A stretch of 64,000 nt of DNA, taken from the NCBI RefSeq assembly GCF_003688405.1, contig NZ_REFC01000012.1, positions 620,001 through 684,000 of the forward strand, in the 5' to 3' direction. The notes beneath the pieces are model-generated. The model saw nothing but the letters and a program-made list of their open reading frames with translations. It made no database searches and had not been told where the DNA came from. This stretch comes from Ulvibacter antarcticus. Its GTDB lineage: Bacteria > Bacteroidota > Bacteroidia > Flavobacteriales > Flavobacteriaceae. Shown piece after piece: positions 35,047 to 45,081 of this stretch (the stretch's first letter is position 1; each line of letters begins with the position of its first letter). A program made the translations under genes and the position numbers.

Positions 35047-35088
35047 TTTAAATTTTCTTTTAAATTAAACACGGTTGAAGTAAAAAAC

Positions 35089-35096
35089 TAACTTTG
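35089..35096 (+). promoter_or_regulatory. Candidate -7 box, possibly leaderless
   Basis: TAACTTTG, an exact TAnnTTTG match, ends 6 bp before the ATG at 35103. Transcription would start at or next to the start codon. Confidence 0.4.
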
Positions 35097-35102
35097 CGTT
35101 CA

Positions 35103-36095
35103 ATGAATATAGCTGTAGTTATTTTAAATTGGAACGGTCGGGCATTGTTGGAGAAGTTTTTACCTTCAGTTGTAAAGTTCTCTTCGGAAGCGACCATTTA
35201 TGTAGCCGATAATGCTTCAACAGATACATCAGTTTCATTTATTTCTGAAAACTTTCCGACGATAAAGATCATACAGAATACATCAAATGGAGGGTATGCA
35301 AAAGGATACAATGATGCCTTAGCGAATCTTTCCGAAGCACTCCTTGTACTTTTAAATAGTGATGTAGAAGTCACCGAAAATTGGTTAACACCAATGATAA
35401 GGGCTTTTAACAATGACAATAGTCTCGTCGCAGCTCAACCAAAAATACTAGATTACAATCACAAAGATACCTTTGAATATGCCGGAGCGGCTGGTGGTTT
35501 TATAGACGCTTTTGCATACCCATATTGTCGAGGTCGTATTTTTAATGCTATTGAAAAAGATTCTGGTCAATATAATGATGAAGCCGTTATTTTTTGGGCA
35601 AGTGGAGCGTGTCTTTTTGTAAGGAATGAGGCATTCAAGGCGATAAATGGATTTGATGAAGATTTTTTTGCGCATCAGGAGGAGATCGATTTATGTTGGC
35701 GACTTCAGGCAAAAGGTGGTGTAATTAAATATATTGGCAGTTCGTCGATTTATCATGTTGGAGGTGCAACACTGTCTTCAGCGAATCCACAAAAGACCTT
35801 CTATAATTTTAGAAATACCCTTTTAGCATTAGTAAAAAATGTAAAAGGATCTGGCGTTTGGGGGATAATTCTAATTCGTCTCATTTTAGATGCCGTAGCC
35901 GCATTTCAATTTGCATTTCAAGGCAAATTTAGGCACAGCTTCGCGGTTCTTAGAGCTCATCTCAGCTTTTACGGATATTTACCTAAATTTTTGATAAAAC
36001 GTGCTAATACTTCATCGAAACTAAAATATTACGACGTAAAATCTATTGTATTTAAGCACTTTATAAATAAAATATATAATTTTAAGGAACTGTGA
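35103..36095 (+). CDS. Family 2 glycosyltransferase (rhamnosyltransferase-like)
   Basis: 330 residues from the ATG at 35103 (an upstream TTG at 35094 lies inside the -7 box and is rejected). GT-A fold: VVILNWNGR at the start, YVADNASTDTS for nucleotide binding, LLNSDVEV as the DxD-like metal motif, then ASGACLFVRNEAF and FFAHQEEIDLCWRLQ. C-terminal helical and hydrophobic region (VWGIILIRLILDAVAAF) suggests membrane association. Probably adds a sugar to a surface polysaccharide or lipid. Acceptor unknown. Confidence 0.88.
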   Translation: MNIAVVILNWNGRALLEKFLPSVVKFSSEATIYVADNASTDTSVSFISENFPTIKIIQNTSNGGYAKGYNDALANLSEALLVLLNSDVEVTENWLTPMIRAFNNDNSLVAAQPKILDYNHKDTFEYAGAAGGFIDAFAYPYCRGRIFNAIEKDSGQYNDEAVIFWASGACLFVRNEAFKAINGFDEDFFAHQEEIDLCWRLQAKGGVIKYIGSSSIYHVGGATLSSANPQKTFYNFRNTLLALVKNVKGSGVWGIILIRLILDAVAAFQFAFQGKFRHSFAVLRAHLSFYGYLPKFLIKRANTSSKLKYYDVKSIVFKHFINKIYNFKEL

Positions 36096-36148
36096 TAAAT
36101 AATTACTTAAAGTATTGTTAATCGTAGGCCTAAGTGTCCCCTTTTTAA

Positions 36149-36156
36149 TAATTTTG
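36149..36156 (+). promoter_or_regulatory. Candidate -7 box for the OmpA-like lipoprotein
   Basis: TAATTTTG matches TAnnTTTG, 27 bp before the ATG at 36184. Confidence 0.4.
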
Positions 36157-36183
36157 GGAAACATTTAAAAACATGTACTCATT

Positions 36184-37044
36184 ATGAAAAAACTATTGAT
36201 TTTAGCCATTTCTTCAAGTTTACTGCTGACGTCTTGTGTTTCTAAAAAGAAATACACAGATTTGGAAAGTCAGTACAAGAACACTAAAGATTTGTTGAAT
36301 ACTGCTACTGTGAAATTAAACAGTTGTTTAACAGACAGAGCGACTGCAGAAGCGCGAGCAAAAGAACTTGCTGAGCGATTGGCAGATATGAAGAAAACAA
36401 ACTCGGATTTGATCCAGAGTTCCAAAGATTTAACTATGTTAACATCTAAAGGAGCTACAAACCTTGAAAAATCGTTAGAAAGTTTAAAAGAAAAAGATCT
36501 AAAAATATCACGCTTACAAGACGCTTTAACCAAAAAGGACAGTGTTACTTTAGCATTAGTAACCAGTCTTAAGAGAGAAGTTGGTATGAATGATCCGGAT
36601 ATTGAGATTAACGTAGAAAAAGGTGTTGTATTTATCTCTATCGCAGATAAATTATTATTCAAGAGTGGTAGTTACCAAATTACAGGTAGAGCAGATGAAA
36701 TTCTTGGAAAAGTTGCTAAAGTAGTGAATGGAAAACCAGATTTCGAATGTATGGTTGAGGGACATACCGATAATGTGCCTTATCAGAATGGTGTGTTGAT
36801 AGACAACTGGGATTTAAGTGTGAAAAGAGCAACGGCTATTGTTCGTGCTTTAGAAGGACTTGGAGTTGGACCACAACGTTTAATCGCCGCAGGACGTAGT
36901 CACTATGTGCCTTTAGTACCTAATGATTCTGCAGAGAATAAAGCTACTAACAGACGTACAAGAATTGTGGTACTACCTAAGATTGATCAATTCTATGATA
37001 TGATCGAGAAAGAAATGAAATCACTTTCTGCTACAGGAAACTAA
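36184..37044 (+). CDS. OmpA-family lipoprotein with coiled coil
   Basis: 286 residues. Lipobox LTSC (Cys18). A long coiled coil runs over about 20-125 (ESQYKNTKDLLNTATVKLNS, ESLKEKDLKISRLQDALTKK). The OmpA C-terminal peptidoglycan-binding domain follows (VVFISIADKLLFKSGSYQIT, EGHTDNVPY, LSVKRATAIVRAL, GRSHYVPLVPND, NRRTRIVVLP). It anchors the outer membrane to peptidoglycan. Monocistronic with its own terminator. Confidence 0.92.
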   Translation: MKKLLILAISSSLLLTSCVSKKKYTDLESQYKNTKDLLNTATVKLNSCLTDRATAEARAKELAERLADMKKTNSDLIQSSKDLTMLTSKGATNLEKSLESLKEKDLKISRLQDALTKKDSVTLALVTSLKREVGMNDPDIEINVEKGVVFISIADKLLFKSGSYQITGRADEILGKVAKVVNGKPDFECMVEGHTDNVPYQNGVLIDNWDLSVKRATAIVRALEGLGVGPQRLIAAGRSHYVPLVPNDSAENKATNRRTRIVVLPKIDQFYDMIEKEMKSLSATGN

Positions 37045-37064
37045 GTAGATTTAAATAAAAATTT

Positions 37065-37097
37065 AAAAGCCGAACTTTAAATAGTTCGGCTTTTTTT
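37065..37097 (+). terminator. Terminator of the OmpA-like lipoprotein gene
   Basis: A stem AAAAGCCGAAC (37065-37075) with GTTCGGCTTTT (37084-37094), an 8-nt loop and a T run. Confidence 0.9.
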
Positions 37098-37230
37098 ATG
37101 TCAAAAAATGAAACCTATACTTTGTATGATTCTTTCAAAAAATAAACCTACAAAGGGTAGGTGTATTTACCAAAACATAGATAAAATGTAAATTTTCTTC
37201 GTTAAAGTGTAATTTATTGAAAAATAAAAT

Positions 37231-37238
37231 TACATTTG
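37231..37238 (+). promoter_or_regulatory. Candidate -7 box for the T9SS cargo-PorP-OmpA operon
   Basis: TACATTTG matches TAnnTTTG, 44 bp before the ATG at 37282. Confidence 0.45.
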
Positions 37239-37281
37239 TAGTCCAAGTCTTAAAGAAAACTTAACTAACCCCCGATCATTT

Positions 37282-40191
37282 ATGTTAAATTTCTACAATA
37301 AGAAGGTCTGTTCGTTTTATGTTGTACTAGTATGTTTTATTTTATCTACTAGTCAATCGTATGCACAATGTGCCGGTACCTCGAATACTGTTAGTGTTTG
37401 TGAAAAGGAACAGGACCCTACTAATCAAGCGTATGATTTATTTTTGCAATTAAATGGAAACCCTGTACCTGGAGGAATCTGGCAAAGTGATGATCCATTT
37501 AACAATGACGCTTTGAATGAAACAACGGGTATCCTCAATCTATGGGGTATCAATATCTCGGGAGAACATTCATTTACTTACTCATTTCCATCATGTGATA
37601 CAAGTACTGCTGCTGTAACAATACAACTGGGAGGTTATTCTGGAGAAAACAATGTGGATGGTGGCGCCAATGCTTGTCAAGGGGATATCGTCAACCTCTT
37701 TTCATTTCTTGATAGTGTCTCACCCGAATTGGACAGTGATATTAATGGAGATTGGGAAGAAGTACCTGCCGGAGCAACTGGTGGATTAAGCCAAGAATTT
37801 TTTGATACAAATGGATTGACTCCTGGAAATTATACATTCGATTACACCGTACCAGCAATAGGTAGCTGTCCAGCAAGAACATCAAGAGTCATAGTGGAAA
37901 TCCATAGATTACCTGTTTCCGGAACCCCCATACCTATTGGATTATGTGAAACTGAAGATTTAAGTATTTACACAAATGTCGACTTATTCGACCATCTTGT
38001 TAATGAAGATGCAAATGGACAATGGTTTGATGATGTAGACTCCGGCCAAATTACATTTGCAACAGATCATCATATAAATCTTCAGGAATTATATGACACT
38101 AACGGTCCGGGAGTGTATAGTTACACCTATCGTGTAGTCTCTCAACAAGGAGTTTGTCCGGATCAACAAACATCTGTTGAAGTAGTGATAGAAGAAAAGT
38201 TTATTTTAAATGGTTCGATTTCTGTCGATGATTTCTGTGTTGATGAAGGTCCGGCAGTAGTGTTAATCAATTATGATGATTCATTATTAAACGAAGGATT
38301 CTATCTCATTGAAGGTACCCTAACAGGCGGTGTAAACACAACTTTTTCTGAATATGCTACGCTTACCAACGGTGTAGGTAACTTTGAACTCCAAGAGCCA
38401 TTTCCTACCAATGTTGATATTATTGTTACTATTACAGATATAGGGCCACATATCTTTTGTACCAGCGATGTAGGTATGATTGAAGATTCATTTAAGGTTA
38501 TCGATATTGTTATGCCATTAATTCAGGTTAACAATATATGTTTCAACGACGACCCAATAGTAGTTTTAAGTAATGTTGTTAACGCTTCTGTTTCAGATCC
38601 ATCAAACGAATCTTATAGTATAAACTATACTCTTACAAGTCCTTCAGGCTCAATTCAAAATCTAACATCTCCGGAAATAAATTTCAACAATGGAACGGGA
38701 AACTTTGCTATCGATTCAGTTCTCATTTTAGAAACAGGCTTATATACGGTTAATATTGAAGATCCTTTTAACTTTACAGTACCCTGCGCGATAAATGCAA
38801 TAAGTGACACATTTACGGTCAATTCTAGACCTGATAGTATCGTTTTGGACCTAATAATTGATAATCCATGTGTGGCGACAACACTCCAGGTAATCATTAA
38901 TGCACCATATTTGACTTCTGGGCAATATACAGTTACATACACTGTAACCGAATTAAACCAATCAATTGAGTTAATCACAAATACTATAGTATTCTCGGGA
39001 GGGACTGCTAACTACGACGTTAGCATATCAAATCTTCCTCAAGGCAATTATGTAGTAAGAATACATAGTATTCAAACCGATTCAACACCTTGTCGGGAAA
39101 TATTCGAATTCGAAGTTATTGAAAATTTCTCAATACAAGGAATTCCGGATGCACCCATACTTGATGCCCAACAAAGTTTTTGTCTAGAATCATACTTACC
39201 GGATGTGCCAACAATTAACGATATTGTTATAATTTCAGGAAATGGCCTTGTTTGGCATGAAACAGCGACGTCCACTACCCCACTTGATGTTAACACGCCA
39301 CTTATTAATGGTGAAGAATATTTTGTTTCTGGTACCGATCCGATTAACAACTGTTATAGTTCAGACAGAAGCAGTGTACAAGTAACACTTTCAGAAACCA
39401 GCATTGTTATTGTTGATTCTGAAACACCTATTTTTTGTGTTGAAACAGCACCTACTCTTAACGATTTAAACGTACAAACACAGAATGGTGGCGGCGTGAT
39501 ATGGTATGATGCTCCTAATGGCGGAAATATGATCGATCCAACTAGCATGATTGTAAATGGTATGACTTATTATGCTGGCGAACAAATAAATGCTTGCGTA
39601 AGCAATACATTAATTAGCATCACTCCTCAAATTATTACCATTCCTAATCCTGAAGTTGATGATTTTGCAGGGAATCTATGTATCATAGATGCCCCAACAA
39701 TAGCCGATATAGAAAAGAATGTTTTTATTTCAGGCCCTTATAATCTAAATTGGTTCGCCAACCTTACTTCAGATGTAATACTTGAGCGATCACAGATGGC
39801 AGAGCCCGGAACTTATTATGTCTGCGGTTTTGATCCCATAAATGGTTGTGAAAGTGATAGAGTTCCAGTAAGCGTGACATTAGATAACTGTAGCCCGGAA
39901 ACATTCGAATCGTTTATCCCGGATGGATTTTCCCCAAACAACGACGGCGTAAACGACGTATACAATCTTGTGAATTTCAATATCATTTTTCCAGATTATT
40001 CCATTTCAATTTACAATCGCTACGGAAAAATTCTTTTTGAAGGAAATACCAGCACTGGTCCATGGGATGGTGTAAGTAGTAAAGGCTCCCTCGGAAAAGG
40101 TATTATGCCAACAGGTGTCTATTTTTATGTGATAGAATTCAATAAACTCGACCTGCCCCCAAAGCAAGGAAGATTATATCTAAGCCGTTAA
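37282..40191 (+). CDS. Large secreted protein with gliding-motility-associated (T9SS type B) C-terminal domain
   Basis: 969 residues. Signal peptide near the N-terminus (FILSTSQSYAQC). The body is a set of Ig-like/beta modules with regularly placed Cys (repeats such as GNFELQEPFPTNVDIIVTIT and GTGNFAIDSVLILETGLYTV). It ends with the type-B sorting domain: FIPDGFSPNNDGVNDVYNL, then YSISIYNRYGKILFEGN, then GVYFYVIEF. It is followed directly by PorP/SprF and OmpA genes, the triad seen for surface adhesins such as SprB-like systems. Likely a cell-surface adhesin exported through T9SS. Confidence 0.9.
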   Translation: MLNFYNKKVCSFYVVLVCFILSTSQSYAQCAGTSNTVSVCEKEQDPTNQAYDLFLQLNGNPVPGGIWQSDDPFNNDALNETTGILNLWGINISGEHSFTYSFPSCDTSTAAVTIQLGGYSGENNVDGGANACQGDIVNLFSFLDSVSPELDSDINGDWEEVPAGATGGLSQEFFDTNGLTPGNYTFDYTVPAIGSCPARTSRVIVEIHRLPVSGTPIPIGLCETEDLSIYTNVDLFDHLVNEDANGQWFDDVDSGQITFATDHHINLQELYDTNGPGVYSYTYRVVSQQGVCPDQQTSVEVVIEEKFILNGSISVDDFCVDEGPAVVLINYDDSLLNEGFYLIEGTLTGGVNTTFSEYATLTNGVGNFELQEPFPTNVDIIVTITDIGPHIFCTSDVGMIEDSFKVIDIVMPLIQVNNICFNDDPIVVLSNVVNASVSDPSNESYSINYTLTSPSGSIQNLTSPEINFNNGTGNFAIDSVLILETGLYTVNIEDPFNFTVPCAINAISDTFTVNSRPDSIVLDLIIDNPCVATTLQVIINAPYLTSGQYTVTYTVTELNQSIELITNTIVFSGGTANYDVSISNLPQGNYVVRIHSIQTDSTPCREIFEFEVIENFSIQGIPDAPILDAQQSFCLESYLPDVPTINDIVIISGNGLVWHETATSTTPLDVNTPLINGEEYFVSGTDPINNCYSSDRSSVQVTLSETSIVIVDSETPIFCVETAPTLNDLNVQTQNGGGVIWYDAPNGGNMIDPTSMIVNGMTYYAGEQINACVSNTLISITPQIITIPNPEVDDFAGNLCIIDAPTIADIEKNVFISGPYNLNWFANLTSDVILERSQMAEPGTYYVCGFDPINGCESDRVPVSVTLDNCSPETFESFIPDGFSPNNDGVNDVYNLVNFNIIFPDYSISIYNRYGKILFEGNTSTGPWDGVSSKGSLGKGIMPTGVYFYVIEFNKLDLPPKQGRLYLSR

Positions 40192-40210
40192 CCCCCCCAG
40201 ACGAGACCAG

Positions 40211-41173
40211 ATGAAAAATAACCTACTTAAAATAAAATACCTCTGTATCATTGGCCTTATTGCATTTTCGCAATTATGCCATGCACAGCAGGATCCACAA
40301 TACACACAGTATATGTACAATATGAGTGTGGTGAATCCAGCCTATGCCACAGATGATTTAGGAATTGTAAACTTCGGACTTTTACATCGCACGCAATGGG
40401 TGGGTGCTGTTGGAGGTCCCAAATCCTATTCCTTTTTCGGTCACTTACCTGTAAATGATAAGATAGAAATGGGCCTCTCATTTATTTCAGATAATATAGG
40501 GGAAGGTGTACTTAACGAACATAATATTTACGGTGATTTTGCTTATAAATTACAATTGGATGATAAAGGAAAACATCTGTCTCTTGGTTTAAAAGCAGGT
40601 GTAACACTGTTTAAAACAGACTTTAACGGCTTCAATTTGGAGTCTGGAACAGCCGACACCGATATCGCTTTTGGTCCGGGTCAAAGCAGAACATTTCCAA
40701 ATTTGGGAATAGGTGCATATTTCTTTTCTCACAATTATTATATCGGACTTTCGGCACCAAATCTTTTAAATTCCAAACATTTAGAGGAACAGGATGGCCT
40801 AGCTCGACTAGGATCTGAGGAAATACACAGTTTCCTTACAGCCGGTTATGTGCTAGCAATAAATGAAAATTATTTGCTTAAACCATCTACGATGATTAGA
40901 GCGGTTTCCAATTCCCCATTTATGATCGATGTATCCTTGAATATGCTATGTTATCAAAGAGTGGAAGGTGGAGTTTCTTACAGATTTGATGATTCGGTGA
41001 GTGGTATGTTAAATTTCAAAGTTACGCCAGACCTGAAAATAGGATACGCCTACGATCATACTTTGACGAATTTCGGCAATTACAATTCGGGTTCTCATGA
41101 AATTTTTGTGCTGTTCGATCTCGATCTTATGAGTCTTACTTCAGGATTCGATAAATCACCTAGATTCTTTTAA
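40211..41173 (+). CDS. PorP/SprF family T9SS membrane protein
   Basis: 320 residues. Signal peptide ending SQLCHAQ, then the family opening QDPQYTQYMYNMSVVNPAYA, and a 14-strand-like beta-barrel to the C-terminus. SprF-type proteins are needed for surface delivery of type-B T9SS cargo, and the cargo gene is 19 bp upstream. The OmpA gene starts 5 bp downstream, so this is a three-gene operon. Confidence 0.92.
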   Translation: MKNNLLKIKYLCIIGLIAFSQLCHAQQDPQYTQYMYNMSVVNPAYATDDLGIVNFGLLHRTQWVGAVGGPKSYSFFGHLPVNDKIEMGLSFISDNIGEGVLNEHNIYGDFAYKLQLDDKGKHLSLGLKAGVTLFKTDFNGFNLESGTADTDIAFGPGQSRTFPNLGIGAYFFSHNYYIGLSAPNLLNSKHLEEQDGLARLGSEEIHSFLTAGYVLAINENYLLKPSTMIRAVSNSPFMIDVSLNMLCYQRVEGGVSYRFDDSVSGMLNFKVTPDLKIGYAYDHTLTNFGNYNSGSHEIFVLFDLDLMSLTSGFDKSPRFF

Positions 41174-41178
41174 AACGT

Positions 41179-43224
41179 ATGATCATGAAATACTTTTCAA
41201 TTCTTATATTATTTATCGGATTTACAGTTGTTTCTCATGCACAAGCCGATTTGAAACGAGCCAACAAATACTTCGAAAATGCTTATTATTTCGAAGCGAT
41301 TCCTCTTTATGAAAGCATCGTAAAGAAGAATAATGCTTCCGAAGTTGTTCAAAAACTAGCCGATAGTTATTACAATACAGGAAATTTCAAAGCCGCTTCA
41401 AGATGGTATCGCTATTTGTCTAATAAATTCGGGAACGATCTGGAGGAAACTGCTTTATTCAAATATGTTCAGACATTAAAAGCGATCGAAAGTTACGAGG
41501 ATGCTTATACTGTACAACGCAATGTTTTTAAAGTAAACAATGATTCCGAAGGACTGAAAAAACTGGATGACGAAATAAAATACCTTGAGAATGTAAAAGG
41601 GATGGGAGATCGATTTTCAATGGAAAATCTAAAAATTAATACCGAGCAGTCAGAATTTGGAATGATCGAATTTGGTGATCAGGTAATTTTTGCAGCACCT
41701 TCTAAAGAAAAAGGATTACTGGATTTTAAATACCACTGGAATGGAGAAGGTTATTTGGACCTTTACACCGCGTCTAAGGACAGTTTAAAGTTCGGGAATA
41801 GCGTTGCTGTTGGTTTTTCTGAAAAGATCAATACCAAGCTTCATGAGGCAAATGCAATTTTCACTAAAGACGGAAACACCATTTACTTCACAAGAAATTA
41901 CTATATCAACGGAAAAAAGAGCAAAGATGAGAACGATGTATTACACGTCGAATTATTCAAGGCTCAATTGATAGATGGCAAATGGAGCAATATTGAAGTG
42001 TTGCCATTTAATGGAAACAATTTTTCAATTGAACATCCGGCGCTAAGTACTGATGAAAAAACATTGTACTTTGCTTCAGACATGCCAGGAACCATTGGTT
42101 CTTTCGATATTTTCAAAGTAGATGTTCATGAAAACGGCACCTATGGAGCTCCCGTGAACCTTGGAAATACAATTAATACAAAGCATAGAGAACAGTTTCC
42201 TTATATAAGTGAAAAAGGCAAACTCTATTATTCTTCAGACGGATTACCGGGTTTTGGTGCCTTGGATGTATTTGTTTCCGAAGAAAAAAATGGTAGCTTT
42301 TCTAAACCCGACAACGTAGGATTCCCTATAAACAGTGGTTTTGACGATTTTTCGTTTAATATAAATGAAAGGACTAAAGAGGGATATTTTGCCTCTAATC
42401 GACCGGGAGGAAAAGGAAAGGATGATATCTATAAAATTAAAGAAACAAAGGATTTAAAAATTGAAGATTGCGGTCAGTTTATCGCTGGTATAATTAGCGA
42501 TGCAGTGACTAAAGAACCACTTGCGAACGTGGCTCTTAATGTATTGGACAATGATAACAATGCCACGATAATTGCCACTTTCACTTCAGATGAGAATGGT
42601 GCTTTTAAACTCCCGGCAAATTGTGAACTTACCATTGAAGTCAATGCTTCAAAAGTTGGTTATCAGGATAAAAGTCGTACGATTTTCCTCGGAAAACAAC
42701 GCGGAATGGTCAACGACGCATCTATGGAATTAATTTCTTTGGAAAGTATACGCAAAAAAGAAGATGCCGAACGTCTTGCGGAAGAAAAACTGAAACTGGA
42801 AAATGAAAAGGATAGAGTTAAAAATATCATTAATTCAGAAAGAGAAATCGTTAAAAGAGATGATAAATTGTTAATCAAGGTTGAAGATATGCGATTCGAT
42901 TACAACCTTTGGTATATGCGGAAGGATTCAAAAAAGATTAGTAACAAAGTGATCGCTATCATGAAAAAATATCCTAGCATGATCGTCGAAATAGGAACGC
43001 ATACAGACATTCGTGGTTCGGCCAGTTACAACGCAAATCTTTCACAGAAGCGAGCAAATTCGGTACTTGATTACTTTTTAGAACAAGGTGTTGAAAGTAG
43101 TCGCATATCAGCTAAAGGCTACGGCGAAAGTGACCCAATAGTGAGTTGCGCCACTGAAGAAGCTTGCGACGAAGAACAGCACGAAGTAAACAGACGATGT
43201 GAATTTGTGATAAAACGAATGTAA
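41179..43224 (+). CDS. OmpA family protein with TPR, WD40-like and carboxypeptidase-like domains
   Basis: 681 residues, with a start at ATG 41179 (a second Met follows at 41185). Signal peptide ending VVSHAQ. Then TPR-like repeats (FENAYYFEAIPLYESIVKKN), PD40/WD40-like motifs (LYFASDMPGTIGSFDIFKVD), a CarboxypepD_reg-like module (GIISDAVTKEPLANVALNVL), a charged linker and the OmpA domain (VEIGTHTDIRGSASYNANLS, AKGYGESDPIV). Like PorE/SprE-family partners, it links the T9SS cargo export apparatus to peptidoglycan. Last gene of the triad, with its own terminator. Confidence 0.92.
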   Translation: MIMKYFSILILFIGFTVVSHAQADLKRANKYFENAYYFEAIPLYESIVKKNNASEVVQKLADSYYNTGNFKAASRWYRYLSNKFGNDLEETALFKYVQTLKAIESYEDAYTVQRNVFKVNNDSEGLKKLDDEIKYLENVKGMGDRFSMENLKINTEQSEFGMIEFGDQVIFAAPSKEKGLLDFKYHWNGEGYLDLYTASKDSLKFGNSVAVGFSEKINTKLHEANAIFTKDGNTIYFTRNYYINGKKSKDENDVLHVELFKAQLIDGKWSNIEVLPFNGNNFSIEHPALSTDEKTLYFASDMPGTIGSFDIFKVDVHENGTYGAPVNLGNTINTKHREQFPYISEKGKLYYSSDGLPGFGALDVFVSEEKNGSFSKPDNVGFPINSGFDDFSFNINERTKEGYFASNRPGGKGKDDIYKIKETKDLKIEDCGQFIAGIISDAVTKEPLANVALNVLDNDNNATIIATFTSDENGAFKLPANCELTIEVNASKVGYQDKSRTIFLGKQRGMVNDASMELISLESIRKKEDAERLAEEKLKLENEKDRVKNIINSEREIVKRDDKLLIKVEDMRFDYNLWYMRKDSKKISNKVIAIMKKYPSMIVEIGTHTDIRGSASYNANLSQKRANSVLDYFLEQGVESSRISAKGYGESDPIVSCATEEACDEEQHEVNRRCEFVIKRM

Positions 43225-43276
43225 TTCCGACTACGGATTACAGCCGTTTATTATATAAAACTAACTCCCCAGTTAC

Positions 43277-43299
43277 CCGGCCTATGGCCGGTTTTTTTT
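43277..43299 (+). terminator. Terminator of the T9SS cargo/PorP/OmpA operon
   Basis: A stem CCGGCC (43277-43282) with GGCCGG (43286-43291), a TAT loop and a T8 run. Confidence 0.88.
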
Positions 43300-43386
43300 G
43301 TCTATGATTTATTATTTAGTTTTAAAAGGTTACTTTTAAACAAACAAAAATCGTTCTTAAATAATTCGATTTATCATGAGGCATTA

Positions 43387-45063
43387 ATGAGCATAGAAAA
43401 ATTTGACACTATAATAATTGGATCGGGCGCCGGCGGACTTAGTGCCGCGATCTGTCTTTCACAACACGGACAAAAAGTACTAGTTTTAGAACAACATGAT
43501 GTTCCCGGAGGATGGTGTCATAGTTTTTATCTCAATGGTCATCGGTTCACGCCCGGAGTGCATTATATTGGACTCTTAGACAAAGGACAATCTACCAGTC
43601 TACTTTATGAAGGTTTAGGCATTGCAAACGATCTTGTTTTTTTTAGAATGAACCCCGAAGCCTATGAGCATTGTATCATTGGCGAAGACCAATTTGATTT
43701 TCCAAGCAATTTTGACGACTTAGTTGAAAAACTTTCAGAAAAATTTCCGGAAGAACGTAAGAATATTTACAACTACCTATCTAAAGTACGCAGGGTGAGT
43801 CGGCAATTACAACTCATTCCGAAGATAAAAAACTTATGGGAACAGATTACGATACCCTTTCGCACCAAGGATATGGGGAAATACGGACTTTTCAGTTTAA
43901 AAAGAGTTATTAACTGGCATATAAAAGACCCACTACTAAAAAAGATACTCAATATACAATTTGGGGATCATGGCCTCCCTCCTGCCCGAGCTAGTTTTCC
44001 GTTGCATTGTGCTGTAATGGATCATTATTTTAACGGCGGATTTTACCCTATGGGTGGTGGAGCTGCTATAATCAAGGCGATGACGAATTCACTGAAAAAG
44101 CAAGGAAACTCAGTGCGCACAAGTAGTGGTGTGAAAAAAATCCTTCTGGAAGGTACTAAGAAAAAACGCGCAATAGGTGTTGAACTCGACAATGGCGAGA
44201 AAATTTATGCAAATACAATTATTTCGAATGCCGATCCCGGAATTACCTATATGGATCTAATTGGTCGTGAAAATATTAGTAAAAAACTAACCAAGAAACT
44301 TGAAAAGACTAAATATTCCTGCACTTCGTTAATGCTTTTTCTAACTGTGGATATGGATCTAAGAAAAGAAGGTATTGATTCTGGGAATGTTTGGCTGTTT
44401 GACGATGAATGTTTGGATACTATATTCGAAAAAATGGAAAGTGAAGATTTAAGAATTGGAGATACCTTTCCGGGAATGTTTATAAGTTGTACTACTCTGA
44501 AAGACCCCGCTAGTTTCGACGGAAAGCATCACACAATTGAAGCTATTACTTACATAAATTATGAGGCTTTTAAAGAATTTGAAAATGAACAAAGTGAGCG
44601 ATCGCAAGCATATTTGGACTTTAAAGAGACTTTAACGAATAAAATGATCAATACGGTTGAAAAGAGAATCCCAAACATCAGGGCGCATATTGTAGGCTTG
44701 GAACTAGGCACGCCGATTACCAATGAGTACTACGTAAACTCAACAGATGGTAGTGTGTATGGCACCGAAAAAAGTTTAAAACATATTGGTCCCTTCTCGT
44801 TCAAAGCAAAAAGTGAAATAGAAAACTTATATTTATGTGGCGCCAGCATAGCAGCACATGGAATCGCCGGTGCAAGCTATTCAGGAGTACAAACGGCTGG
44901 TGAGATTCTGGGTAAACGTCAGGACGAATTAATACAAGCCGACGAAACGCAAGATGTTCGTATTTATGAAGCCGAAGATGACACGCTATATCCCGATTGG
45001 ATGAAGAAAAAAATCACCTTGAGAAATGAACGCAGGGAGCAAAAGTTCAATAATGTTGTATAA
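43387..45063 (+). CDS. FAD-dependent desaturase/isomerase-like oxidoreductase (CrtISO / retinol saturase family)
   Basis: 558 residues. The N-terminal dinucleotide fold is TIIIGSGAGGLSAAICLSQ, followed by GQKVLVLEQHDVPGGWCHSF; the C-terminal FAD signature is NLYLCGASIAAHGIAGASYS. The middle has PMGGGAAIIKAMTNSLKKQG, a carotenoid isomerase/13,14-reductase feature. Such proteins saturate or isomerise polyenes. No carotenoid gene cluster is in view, so the substrate is unknown. The next gene, SnoaL-like, starts 18 bp downstream. Confidence 0.88.
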   Translation: MSIEKFDTIIIGSGAGGLSAAICLSQHGQKVLVLEQHDVPGGWCHSFYLNGHRFTPGVHYIGLLDKGQSTSLLYEGLGIANDLVFFRMNPEAYEHCIIGEDQFDFPSNFDDLVEKLSEKFPEERKNIYNYLSKVRRVSRQLQLIPKIKNLWEQITIPFRTKDMGKYGLFSLKRVINWHIKDPLLKKILNIQFGDHGLPPARASFPLHCAVMDHYFNGGFYPMGGGAAIIKAMTNSLKKQGNSVRTSSGVKKILLEGTKKKRAIGVELDNGEKIYANTIISNADPGITYMDLIGRENISKKLTKKLEKTKYSCTSLMLFLTVDMDLRKEGIDSGNVWLFDDECLDTIFEKMESEDLRIGDTFPGMFISCTTLKDPASFDGKHHTIEAITYINYEAFKEFENEQSERSQAYLDFKETLTNKMINTVEKRIPNIRAHIVGLELGTPITNEYYVNSTDGSVYGTEKSLKHIGPFSFKAKSEIENLYLCGASIAAHGIAGASYSGVQTAGEILGKRQDELIQADETQDVRIYEAEDDTLYPDWMKKKITLRNERREQKFNNVV

Positions 45064-45081
45064 AATAACCATAACCAAATT

